DNA of 64,000 nt. Origin: Kitasatospora sp. GP82 (GTDB lineage: Bacteria > Actinomycetota > Actinomycetes > Streptomycetales > Streptomycetaceae). The translations under genes and the position numbers were made by a program. The number at the start of each line of letters is the position of its first letter. The stretch's first letter is position 1. The notes beneath the pieces are model-generated. The model was not told where the DNA came from. It saw only the letters and a program-made list of their open reading frames with translations, and did no database searches. The DNA lies in the NCBI RefSeq assembly GCF_029892105.1, contig NZ_JARZAJ010000035.1, positions 1-64,000 on the forward strand, written 5' to 3'. This document shows positions 16,005-25,083 of this stretch, in pieces.

Positions 16005-17597
16005 GCCGAGGTTGACCGAACGGGCGAACTGTGCGCCGATCGCGGCGGAGATCTCGGCCAGCACCTCCTGGGACACCTCGGTGTCCACGGTGATCGAGGC
16101 CAGCGCGCCGCCGCCGTCCCGGGCGACCTGCATACCCGCGATGTTGATACCGGCATCGCCGAGGATCCGGCCGAGGGTGCCGACCACACCGGGGCGGTCC
16201 TCGTACTTGAAGAAGGCCATGTGGTCGGTGAGCGCCACATCCACGTCGAAGGCGTCCACGCCGACGATCTTCTGGATCTGCTTGGGGCCGGAGAGCGTGC
16301 CGGAGATGGCGATCTCGCTGCCGTCGGCCAGGGTGCCGCGGACGGTGATCACATTGCGGTGCTCGGGGCTCTCGCTGGACGTGGTCAGGCGGACCTCGAC
16401 GCCGCGCTCCTGGGCGAACAGCGGGGCGTTGACGTACGACACCGTCTCGGCCACGACATCCTCGAACACGCCCTTGAGTGCGGAGAGTTCGAGCACCTTC
16501 ACATCGTGCTGGGTGATCTCGCCGCGCACCTCGACATCGAGGCGGACGGCCACCTCGCCGGCCAGCGCCGTGAAGATCCGGCCGAGCTTCTCGGCCAGCG
16601 GCAGACCCGGGCGGACGTCCTCGGCGATCACGCCGCCCTGGACGTTGACCGCGTCCGGCACCAGTTCGCCGGCCAGCGCGAGGCGGACCGACCTGGCGAC
16701 GGCGATACCGGCCTTCTCCTGCGCCTCGTCGGTGGAGGCACCCAGGTGCGGGGTGGCAACCACGTTGTCGAAGGCGAACAGCGGCGAGTCGGTGCACGGC
16801 TCCTTGGTGTAGACGTCCAGGCCCGCACCGGCGACCCGGCCGTCGCGCAGCGCGCTGACCAGCGCGGCCTCGTCCACGATGCCACCGCGCGCGGCGTTGA
16901 CGATACGCACGGTCGGCTTGACCTTGTGCAGCGCCTCGTCGCCGATCAGGCCGAGGGTCTCCGGGGTCTTGGGCAGGTGGACGGTGATGAAGTCCGAGAC
17001 CTGGAGCAGCTCTTCGAGGGTGACCAGCTTGACGCCCATCTGGGCGGCGCGGGCGGCCTGGATGTAGGGGTCGTACGCGACGATCTTCATGCCGAAGGCG
17101 GACATCCGCTGGGCGACCAGCACGCCGATCCGGCCGAGGCCGACGACTCCGAGCACCTTCTCGGAGAGCTCGACACCGGTGTACTTGTTGCGCTTCCACT
17201 CGCCCTGCTTGAGCGCGGCGTTGGCCGGCGCGATGTTGCGGGCGACGGAGATCAGCAGGCCGCAGGCGAGTTCGGCGGCGGTGACGATGTTGGAGGTCGG
17301 CGCGTTGACGACCATCACACCGGCCTTGGTGGCGGCGGAGACGTCCACGTTGTCCAGGCCGACACCGGCGCGGGCGACGACCTTGAGCTTCTTGGCGGCG
17401 GCCAGGGCCTCGGCGTCCACCTTGGTGGCACTGCGGATCAGGATGGCGTCCACGTCCGCGATCGCGGTCAGCAGCTCGGTTCGGTCCGCACCGTTGCAGT
17501 GGCGGATCTCGAAGTCGGGGCCCAGCGCGTCGACGGTGGCGGGGGACAGCTCTTCGGCAATCAGTACGACAGCGTTTTTGGGTGTCACAGTGCTCAC
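16002..17597 (-). CDS. serA: D-3-phosphoglycerate dehydrogenase (long form with ACT domain)
   Basis: The 531-residue enzyme makes 3-phosphohydroxypyruvate from 3-phosphoglycerate, the committed step to serine. It has the D-isomer dehydrogenase fold with nucleotide motif GVVGLGRIGVLVAQR near residues 147-161, NAARGGIVDE, GAGLDVYTKEP and the catalytic-histidine region ATPHLGAST. An intervening allosteric domain and a C-terminal ACT domain (FFKYEDRPGVVGTLG) follow, the mycobacterial-type layout in which serine inhibits. The GTG start at 17597 has AAGGACA upstream. It is separated from ilvC by a hairpin. Confidence 0.95.
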   Translation of the reverse strand: MSTVTPKNAVVLIAEELSPATVDALGPDFEIRHCNGADRTELLTAIADVDAILIRSATKVDAEALAAAKKLKVVARAGVGLDNVDVSAATKAGVMVVNAPTSNIVTAAELACGLLISVARNIAPANAALKQGEWKRNKYTGVELSEKVLGVVGLGRIGVLVAQRMSAFGMKIVAYDPYIQAARAAQMGVKLVTLEELLQVSDFITVHLPKTPETLGLIGDEALHKVKPTVRIVNAARGGIVDEAALVSALRDGRVAGAGLDVYTKEPCTDSPLFAFDNVVATPHLGASTDEAQEKAGIAVARSVRLALAGELVPDAVNVQGGVIAEDVRPGLPLAEKLGRIFTALAGEVAVRLDVEVRGEITQHDVKVLELSALKGVFEDVVAETVSYVNAPLFAQERGVEVRLTTSSESPEHRNVITVRGTLADGSEIAISGTLSGPKQIQKIVGVDAFDVDVALTDHMAFFKYEDRPGVVGTLGRILGDAGINIAGMQVARDGGGALASITVDTEVSQEVLAEISAAIGAQFARSVNLG

Positions 17598-17743
17598 GAC
17601 AGTGTTTGTCCTTAACTGTCCGGTTCACCCCGGCACGTAGGTGGCGTGCCCAGTCAGGGGGAAGGTGGCATGCCGCGTAGTTAGACGCACGACGCTGTGG
17701 GCCTGACGCGCACTCGGAAGTGTATCGACGGGCGGAGGGCCGG

Positions 17744-17782
17744 GCTGCTCCCGTCCGGCGAAATCACCCGGACGGGAACAGC
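17744..17782 (-). terminator. Terminator hairpin downstream of ilvC
   Basis: Arms 17744-17758 (GCTGCTCCCGTCCGG) and 17768-17782 (CCGGACGGGAACAGC) pair over 15 positions with one G-U. The loop is 9 nt. It separates the ilvBNC operon from serA. Confidence 0.7.
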
Positions 17783-17821
17783 CTCGTTGTACAAGGCCGG
17801 TCAACAGGCCTCAGAGGGAGG

Positions 17822-18820
<999 letters not shown>

Positions 18821-18849
18821 GGGGGCACATCTCCTTGCGTGATGGTGAT

Positions 18850-18881
18850 GCCGGGTCCTGCCTACGGTAGTTGGACCCGGC
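18850..18881 (-). promoter_or_regulatory. Intercistronic hairpin between ilvN and ilvC
   Basis: GCCGGGTCC (18850-18858) and GGACCCGGC (18873-18881) form a 9-bp stem with a 14-nt loop. It could act in processing or stabilising the ilvBNC mRNA. Confidence 0.5.
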
Positions 18882-18922
18882 GAGGGTGTGGGGCAGTACT
18901 TCAGAGGGTGAGACACCTGCTC

Positions 18923-19456
18923 CTACGCGGAGCGGTCGAGGGCGCGCAGCGAGCGGTCGGTGATCGAACGGGCACCGCGCCCGACCGCCACCAGACCGGA
19001 CTGCACAAGTTCCTTGATGCCGTACGGCTCCAGCATCTTGAGCATCGCCTCCAGCTTGTCGGAGCTGCCGGTGGCCTCGATGGTCACCGCGTCCGGCGAG
19101 ACGTCGACCGTCTTGGCCCGGAACAGCTGCACGATCTCGACGACCTGCGAGCGGGTCTCGGCGTCCGCACGGACCTTGACCAGGACCAGCTCGCGCTGGA
19201 CGGCCTGGGCCTGGTCCAGCTCGACGATCTTTATCACGTTGACCAGCTTGTTCAGCTGCTTGGTGACCTGCTCCAGCGGGAGGTCCTCGACGTTGACCAC
19301 GATGGTCATCCGGGAGATGTCCGGATGCTCGGTCGGGCCGACGGCGAGGGAGTCGATGTTGAAGCCCCGACGGGAGAACAGGGCGGCGATGCGGGCGAGC
19401 ACGCCGGGCTTGTTCTCGACCAGGACGGAGAGGGTGTGCTTGGACATGGTGGTCAT
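18923..19456 (-). CDS. ilvN: Acetolactate synthase small (regulatory) subunit
   Basis: The 177-residue regulatory subunit carries an N-terminal ACT domain (HTLSVLVENKPGVLARIAALFSRRGF) that binds valine for feedback inhibition, and a C-terminal IlvN domain with RAKTVDVSPDA and GIKELVQSGLVAVGRG. It partners the catalytic subunit IlvB. The start could be ATG 19456 (MTTMSKHT) or ATG 19447 (MSKHT); the second gives the more typical family length. It lies 25 nt from ilvB. Confidence 0.95.
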   Translation of the reverse strand: MTTMSKHTLSVLVENKPGVLARIAALFSRRGFNIDSLAVGPTEHPDISRMTIVVNVEDLPLEQVTKQLNKLVNVIKIVELDQAQAVQRELVLVKVRADAETRSQVVEIVQLFRAKTVDVSPDAVTIEATGSSDKLEAMLKMLEPYGIKELVQSGLVAVGRGARSITDRSLRALDRSA

Positions 19457-19481
19457 GAGCTCTCTATCGGATGGTCGGGAC

Positions 19482-21335
19482 TCAGTCGAGGTCGTCGCCG
19501 AAGTCGGGACGGACGCCCCGGGCGAACAGGATCTCGTCATTGCTGGTGCCGGCCGCGACCATCGGCCAGACCATGGCGTCCTGGTGGACGATGAAGTCGA
19601 TGACCACCGGGCGGTCGTTGATCTCCATCGCCTGCTTGATCACCGCGTCCAGGTCCTCGGGGCGCTCGCAGCGCAGACCGACGCAGCCCATCGCCTCGGC
19701 GAGCAGGACGAAGTCCGGGATCCGGGTGCCCTGGGCGGGCGGCTCGATGCCGTCGTGCTCAGGACCCGAGTGCAGCACGGTGTGGGAGTAGCGCTGGTTG
19801 TAGAACAGGGTCTGCCACTGGCGGACCATGCCCAGCGAGCCGTTGTTGATGACGGCGACCTTGATCGGGAGGTTGTTCAGCGCGCAGGTGACCAGCTCCT
19901 GGTTGGTCATCTGGAAGCAGCCGTCGCCGTCGATCGCCCAGACCACGGTGTCCGGCTTGCCCGCCTTGGCGCCCATCGCGGCCGGGACGGCGTAGCCCAT
20001 GGTGCCCGCGCCGCCGGAGTTGAGCCAGGTGGCGGGCTTCTCGTAGTTGATGAACTGCGAGGCCCACATCTGGTGCTGGCCGACGCCCGCGGCGTAGATG
20101 GCCTCCGGGCCGACGATCTGGCCGATCCGCTCGATCACCTGCTGGGGGGCGAGCTCCCCGGCGGGGGCGCTCTCGTAGCCGAGCGGGTAGGTCTTCTTCC
20201 ACTCGTTGAGCTTGACCCACCAGTCGCTGTAGTCGCCCTTGTGCCCGGCGTCGAACTCCGCCTGGATCGCGACGATCAGGTCCGCGAGGACCTCGCGGGC
20301 GTCGCCGACGATCGGCACGTCCGCCGGGCGGTTCTTGCCGATCTCGGCCGGGTCGATGTCGGCGTGCACGATCTTGGCGGACGGGGCGAAGCTGTCCAGC
20401 TTGCCGGTGACGCGGTCGTCGAAGCGGGCGCCCAGGGTGAAGAGCAGGTCGGCCTTCTGCAGCGCGGTGACCGCCGGGACACTGCCGTGCATACCGGGCA
20501 TGCCCAGGTGCTGCGGGTGGCTGTCCGGGAAGACGCCGATCGCCATCAGGGTGGTGACCACGGGCGCGCCGGTCAGCTCGGCGAGGATCCGCAGCTCGGC
20601 GCTGGCCTGCGCCTTGTGCACGCCGCCGCCGACGTAGAGGACCGGCTTCTTGGCGCCGACCAGCAGCTTCGCGGCCTCGCGGATCTGCTTGGCGTGCGGC
20701 TTGGTGACCGGCCGGTAGCCGGGCAGCGAGGTCTCCACCGGCCAGCGGAAGGTGGTGGTGGCCTGCAGGGCGTCCTTGGCGATGTCGACCAGGACGGGGC
20801 CCGGGCGTCCGGTGGCGGCGATGTGGAAGGCCTCGGCGATCACCCGGGGGATCTCGGCCGGGTCGGTGACCAGGAAGTTGTGCTTGGTGATCGGCATGGT
20901 GATGCCGCAGATGTCCGCCTCCTGGAAGGCGTCGGTGCCGATCGCCTTGGAGGAGACCTGGCCGGTGATCGCGACCATCGCCACCGAGTCCATGTAGGCG
21001 TCGGCGATCGGGGTGACCAGATTGGTCGCGCCCGGGCCCGAAGTCGCCATACAGACACCGACCTTGCCGGTGGCCTGCGCGTAGCCGGTGGCGGCGTGGC
21101 CGGCGCCCTGCTCGTGGCGGACCAGGATGTGGCGCACCTTGCTGGAGTCCATCAGCGGGTCGTACGCGGGAAGGATGGCGCCGCCCGGGATGCCGAAGAC
21201 GGTGTCCGCGCCTACGGCCTCCAGCGAACGGATGAGCGACTGCGCGCCGGTCATCGTCTCGACGACGTTATTGGGCCCCGGAGCATGGGCGGCCGGGTTG
21301 TCCCCGCGGCGGGGGGATGCGGCGTGCTCAGTCAT
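19482..21335 (-). CDS. ilvB: Acetolactate synthase large (catalytic) subunit
   Basis: The 617-residue ThDP enzyme forms acetolactate or acetohydroxybutyrate, the first common step to Val/Leu/Ile. Visible are the ThDP-activating glutamate in VRHEQGAGHAATGYA, the FAD-binding middle domain (LGMPGMHGSVPAVTAL, LGARFDDRVTGK), and the ThDP/Mg motif WAIDGDGCFQMTNQELVTCA plus NNGSLGMVRQWQ. A 35-residue N-terminal extension is Pro/Ala-rich. A leader peptide and attenuator about 150-260 nt upstream indicate control by branched-chain aminoacyl-tRNA supply. Confidence 0.96.
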   Translation of the reverse strand: MTEHAASPRRGDNPAAHAPGPNNVVETMTGAQSLIRSLEAVGADTVFGIPGGAILPAYDPLMDSSKVRHILVRHEQGAGHAATGYAQATGKVGVCMATSGPGATNLVTPIADAYMDSVAMVAITGQVSSKAIGTDAFQEADICGITMPITKHNFLVTDPAEIPRVIAEAFHIAATGRPGPVLVDIAKDALQATTTFRWPVETSLPGYRPVTKPHAKQIREAAKLLVGAKKPVLYVGGGVHKAQASAELRILAELTGAPVVTTLMAIGVFPDSHPQHLGMPGMHGSVPAVTALQKADLLFTLGARFDDRVTGKLDSFAPSAKIVHADIDPAEIGKNRPADVPIVGDAREVLADLIVAIQAEFDAGHKGDYSDWWVKLNEWKKTYPLGYESAPAGELAPQQVIERIGQIVGPEAIYAAGVGQHQMWASQFINYEKPATWLNSGGAGTMGYAVPAAMGAKAGKPDTVVWAIDGDGCFQMTNQELVTCALNNLPIKVAVINNGSLGMVRQWQTLFYNQRYSHTVLHSGPEHDGIEPPAQGTRIPDFVLLAEAMGCVGLRCERPEDLDAVIKQAMEINDRPVVIDFIVHQDAMVWPMVAAGTSNDEILFARGVRPDFGDDLD

Positions 21336-21481
21336 CTGCCTGTCTCTTCTCGGGTTCTGTCGGCCCCGGTAGTCGAGGGACCTACCGTGCTGGTGGGCCG
21401 TCTCCGGCTCTGCCTCAATCGTCCCGATTTATGGGGATTGAAGCCAGTGGTCTTGCGGTGGTCGAGCAGTGTCAGTGCAAC

Positions 21482-21515
21482 AAAAAACCCCTCGTGCCAA
21501 GGGCATGCGAGGGGT
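21482..21515 (-). terminator. Intrinsic terminator in the ilvBNC leader (attenuator)
   Basis: On the minus strand ACCCCTCG pairs with CGAGGGGT, continued by TGCC/GGCA after a 2-nt bulge, with a 3-nt loop and a run of six Ts. It lies between the leader peptide and ilvB, as expected for transcription attenuation. Confidence 0.85.
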
Positions 21516-21554
21516 GGCGCGTCGGTCTTTCACGAGCAGGACTCCATGGTCCGC

Positions 21555-21596
21555 TCAGCCGACGCGCCCGCCAAGTACGAGAATTCGGGTGCGCAT
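21555..21596 (-). CDS. ilvB leader peptide MRTRILVLGGRVG
   Basis: This 13-residue peptide has Ile, Leu, Val and Leu codons in a row, preceded by a strong ribosome site (GGGGAGGAAGG) eight bases from the ATG. This is the expected form of an attenuation leader: stalling at the ILVL codons when charged tRNAs are scarce should favour an antiterminator over the downstream terminator. Similar leaders are known for actinobacterial ilvB genes. It starts only 33 nt past the cdgC stop. Confidence 0.88.
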   Translation of the reverse strand: MRTRILVLGGRVG

Positions 21597-21629
21597 GGGA
21601 CCGACCTTCCTCCCCTGCGGTGCCGAGTG

Positions 21630-24600
21630 TCAAGTGGGTGGGACGGCCGTCTCGCTATGCGGACCGCCGTTGGGACCGGCGCAACTGCCCGGCAAAGCCC
21701 GCCGATCCGGCAGGTCGGAGACCGTGTGATGGTGTACGACCCTCCCCCGGCCTCCGGCAGGGGGGACCCCCTCGCCGGCCGGCTCACGGCCACCCGATCG
21801 GGTGTCGGCGGCCAGGTAGGCGCGGCGACCCGAGGGCGGGCCCACGGGCCTCGGCAGCGGGTAGACCCGGCGGGCCAGCGCCCGGCGCAGCCGGTGCTCG
21901 TCCAGGGGCTGGGCGAAGGCGAGGCCCTGGCCCAGCCGGCAGCCCAGCTCCTGGAGGACGGAGATCTGGCGGGGCTGATCCACCCCCTCCGCCGTGGTGA
22001 CCAGGCCGAGGTCGCGGCCGAGCCGCAGGGCGTGACCGGCCAGCACCCTGGTCAGGGTGGAGTCGGCGAGGTCCTGGACCAGGCTGCGGTCCAGCTTGAG
22101 CGCGTCGAAGGGCAGCCGGGCGAGCGCACCCAGCGAGCCGCCGCCCGCACCGAAGCCCGCGACCGCCGTGGACACCCCGTGGTGGCGCAGCGCGGCCAGC
22201 CGGCGGCCGAGCTCGTCGGCCTCGCCGTCCGGGCCCGTCCTGGCCAGCTCGATCACCAACTGCTCGGCGGGCAGGCCGGTCTCCCTGAGCACGCTGACGA
22301 TGGTCTCGTAGATACCGGGGGCGCACAGCCGCTCGGCGCTGAGGCGGACGGTGACCGGGACGGGGACGGCACGCGGCCCGCCTGCGGCGGCGCGGCGGGC
22401 GGCCGCGGCGGTGACCGCCTCCTGGAGCATCCAGTGGGCGAAGCGGGTCGCGGCGTCACCCCGCTCGGCGGTGCGCAGGAACTCGGCCGGGGTGAGCACC
22501 AGGCCCTGGGCGGAGCGCCATCTGGCCTGCGCCTCGACGGCGGTGACCACCCCGGTGACGAGGTCCACCACGGGCTGGTGGAGGAGGGTGAAGCTGCCCT
22601 CCCGGACGGCGAGGCGCAGTCGCTCCTCCAGCTCGGCGCGGCGCTCCAACTCGGCCCGCATGGCCGGGGTGTAGAGCACCACCCGGCCCTTTCCCTCGGA
22701 CTTGGCCCGGTACATCGCCAGGTCGGCGTTGCGCATCAGCTCGTCGGTGGCGGCCTTGGGGTCGGTCTCCGCCGTACCGGCGGCAGGGGCCTGGCCGCGC
22801 CGGCCGAAGGCGATGCCGATGCTGGCCGCGACGCCGAGCTCCGCGCCGCCGATCCAGTACGGCTCGGAGAGCGCGGCGCGGACCCGCTCGGCCAGGTCCT
22901 GGACCTGGGCGTGACCGAGCCGCCCGCAGACCAGGGCGGCGAACTCGTCGCCGCCGAAACGGGCGACGGTGTCCCCGGCGCGTACGGCGCCCTGGAGGCG
23001 GCGGGCGGCCTGGACCAACAGCTCGTCGCCGACCTGGTGTCCCGAGGTGTCGTTGACCGCCTTGAAGCCGTCCAGGTCGAGGAAGAGCACGGCCACGGTG
23101 GACTCGTCGGTGTCGGGGTGTTCGCGCGCGCCCTCGCCGGGGCGCTCGCCAGGACGGTCACCGGGGTGCTCGCCGGAGCGCTCGCCCAGGGCGGCGCGGA
23201 CCTGCTGGGAGAACAGGGCGCGGTTGGGCAGGTCGGTGAGCGGGTCGTGGAAGGCGTTGTGGTGCAGCTGGGCCTGCAGTATCACCCGCTCGGTGACGTC
23301 CCGGCTGTTGAGGATCATCCCGTCCCGGTAGCGGTTGACGGTGGACTCGACATGCAGCCAGTGGCCGTCCCCCGAGCGGACCCGGCACTCCATCCGGGCC
23401 GAGGGCTCGGCGGCGCCCCCGTCGGCGCCGCGCCGCCCCGGATGCTGGCCCATCAGCCGCCGCATCCCGGCCAGCACCCGGTCCACGTCGTGCGGGTGGA
23501 CCAGGTTGAGCAGGTTGCCGCCGACCAGTTCCTCCGGATCGCGGCTGTAGACGGTGAGCGTCGCCGGACTGACGTACGAGAGCACACCGTTGGCGTCCGC
23601 GATCATGATGACGTCGCTGGAACCCTGCACCAGGGAGCGGAAGTGCGCCTCCTTCTGGGCGAGTTCCTGCGCCAGCGAGAGGTTGTCCAGCAGCATCACC
23701 GCCTGCCGAAGGAGCAGGGCGAAGCCCACCGTGCAGGCCGATACGATCATCACGGGGTCCAACGGCCGTCCGCCCAGGGCGTTGTAGACGATTCCCGAGG
23801 TGCAGACGGCCGCCGCGACGTACGGGGTGAGAGCGCTGAAGGTGGTGGCCACCCGGCGGCGCGGGGCACCGCCGGCGGACGGGTGCTCTCGGCTCGGACG
23901 GCTGCGGTCGGGCGACCAGGGCGCCCAGGCGAGCAGCACACTGCCGGCGAACCAGCCGGCGTCCAGCAGCTCGCCGGAGTGGTAACTGCTCTGCAGTTCG
24001 GGCGAGGTGAACAGGGCGTCGCAGACCACCGTGACGGCCAGCCCGACCAGCGCGGTGTGCACGGCCGCCCGGTTGCCGTCCCGACCCCGGTTGCGCAGGC
24101 CCAGCACCAGGCTGACCAGCAGGATGTCCAGCACCGGGTAGGCCAGGCGCAGGGCGAGCCGCACCGGGTCGTCGCCCTCTCCCGCCGCGACCCGGCCGAG
24201 GGCCAGGCTCCAGCTGAGGGTGAAGAGCGAACCGGCCACCAGCCAGCCGTCCAGCAGCAGGCAGAGCCAGCCGGCCGCCGTCCGGGGGCGCTGGGCGAGT
24301 ACCGCCACACCGATGATGGCCAGCGGGGCGAACAGCAGGAACGCGTACTCGGCGAGGGAGTCCCGGGGAACGGAGGTGCGCAGCAGCACCACCTCGTACC
24401 AGCCCCAGGTGCCGTTGCCGATGGCGATCATCAGGGAGGAGAGCCCGAACAGCAGCCAGGCCGGCCGGGAGGGACCGCCCGCGGTGCAGCCGTACAGCAG
24501 GCAGGAGAGGGCTGCGGCCAGCGCAGCCCCGGCCAGGCCGAAGTCCCCCATGAAGCTGGCCAGTTGGTGCGATCCCCAGCCGAGCGCCGCACCGAGCGCA

Positions 24601-24773
24601 TAGCCCAGGCAGACGGTGACCAGCAGGGCGCCGGGGAGCCTGCCGCTGCGGGGATCCTCGATGCCCTCCCCGCCGCCATGGGTGCGGCCGTCACTGCCGC
24701 GGCCCCCGTGCGCACCGCCGTCGGGGCCGCCGTCCACGGGGGGCGCGGGCAGCACCGCATCGGTGGAGTTCAC
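21630..24773 (-). CDS. cdgC: Membrane GGDEF-EAL c-di-GMP protein with degenerate EAL domain (CdgC-like)
   Basis: The 1047-residue protein has about nine N-terminal TM helices (to about residue 330), a PAS domain (GSSDVIMIADANGVLSYVS near 378), a GGDEF domain with intact RFGGDEFAAL near 607, and an EAL-like domain from about 720. The EAL domain is degenerate. The signature reads VEAQARW, the usual DDFGTG metal-binding motif is VAGFGAGG (near 873) and the LELTE-type motif is IELAR, so phosphodiesterase activity is unlikely while cyclase activity is. The GTG at 24773 has GGGGAGA upstream. Position next to ilvB matches streptomycete CdgC, a developmental diguanylate cyclase; the symbol rests on synteny recalled from memory. 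Confidence 0.85.
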   Translation of the reverse strand: MNSTDAVLPAPPVDGGPDGGAHGGRGSDGRTHGGGEGIEDPRSGRLPGALLVTVCLGYALGAALGWGSHQLASFMGDFGLAGAALAAALSCLLYGCTAGGPSRPAWLLFGLSSLMIAIGNGTWGWYEVVLLRTSVPRDSLAEYAFLLFAPLAIIGVAVLAQRPRTAAGWLCLLLDGWLVAGSLFTLSWSLALGRVAAGEGDDPVRLALRLAYPVLDILLVSLVLGLRNRGRDGNRAAVHTALVGLAVTVVCDALFTSPELQSSYHSGELLDAGWFAGSVLLAWAPWSPDRSRPSREHPSAGGAPRRRVATTFSALTPYVAAAVCTSGIVYNALGGRPLDPVMIVSACTVGFALLLRQAVMLLDNLSLAQELAQKEAHFRSLVQGSSDVIMIADANGVLSYVSPATLTVYSRDPEELVGGNLLNLVHPHDVDRVLAGMRRLMGQHPGRRGADGGAAEPSARMECRVRSGDGHWLHVESTVNRYRDGMILNSRDVTERVILQAQLHHNAFHDPLTDLPNRALFSQQVRAALGERSGEHPGDRPGERPGEGAREHPDTDESTVAVLFLDLDGFKAVNDTSGHQVGDELLVQAARRLQGAVRAGDTVARFGGDEFAALVCGRLGHAQVQDLAERVRAALSEPYWIGGAELGVAASIGIAFGRRGQAPAAGTAETDPKAATDELMRNADLAMYRAKSEGKGRVVLYTPAMRAELERRAELEERLRLAVREGSFTLLHQPVVDLVTGVVTAVEAQARWRSAQGLVLTPAEFLRTAERGDAATRFAHWMLQEAVTAAAARRAAAGGPRAVPVPVTVRLSAERLCAPGIYETIVSVLRETGLPAEQLVIELARTGPDGEADELGRRLAALRHHGVSTAVAGFGAGGGSLGALARLPFDALKLDRSLVQDLADSTLTRVLAGHALRLGRDLGLVTTAEGVDQPRQISVLQELGCRLGQGLAFAQPLDEHRLRRALARRVYPLPRPVGPPSGRRAYLAADTRSGGREPAGEGVPPAGGRGRVVHHHTVSDLPDRRALPGSCAGPNGGPHSETAVPPT

Positions 24774-24962
24774 TCGACATCTCCCCCTCCGGCCCGAGGC
24801 GTGCACATGCCCGAGCCTCGGCCGTGCCACCGCGTGAAGTGATCTGACGCCACGTCACTCCAGCATCCCCGCAGGCTGCTTCCGGTACCCACAGAGGCGC
24901 TGGACGGAGCGGTTCCGCTACGCCGTACCGGTGTTCCCTCCCGGGACACTACACCACTCCGG

Positions 24963-24975
24963 TCACTCAATGAGA
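24963..24975. promoter_or_regulatory. Candidate BldD-type operator upstream of cdgC
   Basis: The plus-strand sequence TCACTCAATGAGA matches 9 of 11 fixed positions of the BldD box as I recall it (TnACnC[A/T]GnGTnA) and lies about 190 nt upstream of the cdgC start. The rest of the 310-nt gap (24774-25083) is locally AT-richer and probably holds the cdgC promoter; no clear -35/-10 pair is assigned. Low confidence. Confidence 0.3.
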
Positions 24976-25083
24976 CGCACATTCAACTTAGAGTAATGGC
25001 CTGTGCGTGGTGATGTGCCCCGTTCTCGGGCGGATCGCCCCGGTTGGCAGCGGCGCACGAGCGGGGCGCACGGGTCACTCGGA

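Noticed and set aside
21741..21775. Frameshift at the cdgC 3' end caused by a repeat (CCTCCGGCAGGGGGG-like)
   Set aside because: The sequence resembles intergenic repeats, but the frame stays open to 21630, so only an altered C-terminal tail is possible; no proof of disruption.
18960..24842. Very long plus-strand frame over ilvN, ilvB and cdgC
   Set aside because: It is antisense to three genes with intact catalytic motifs and has no domain similarity; a product of GC-biased codon use.
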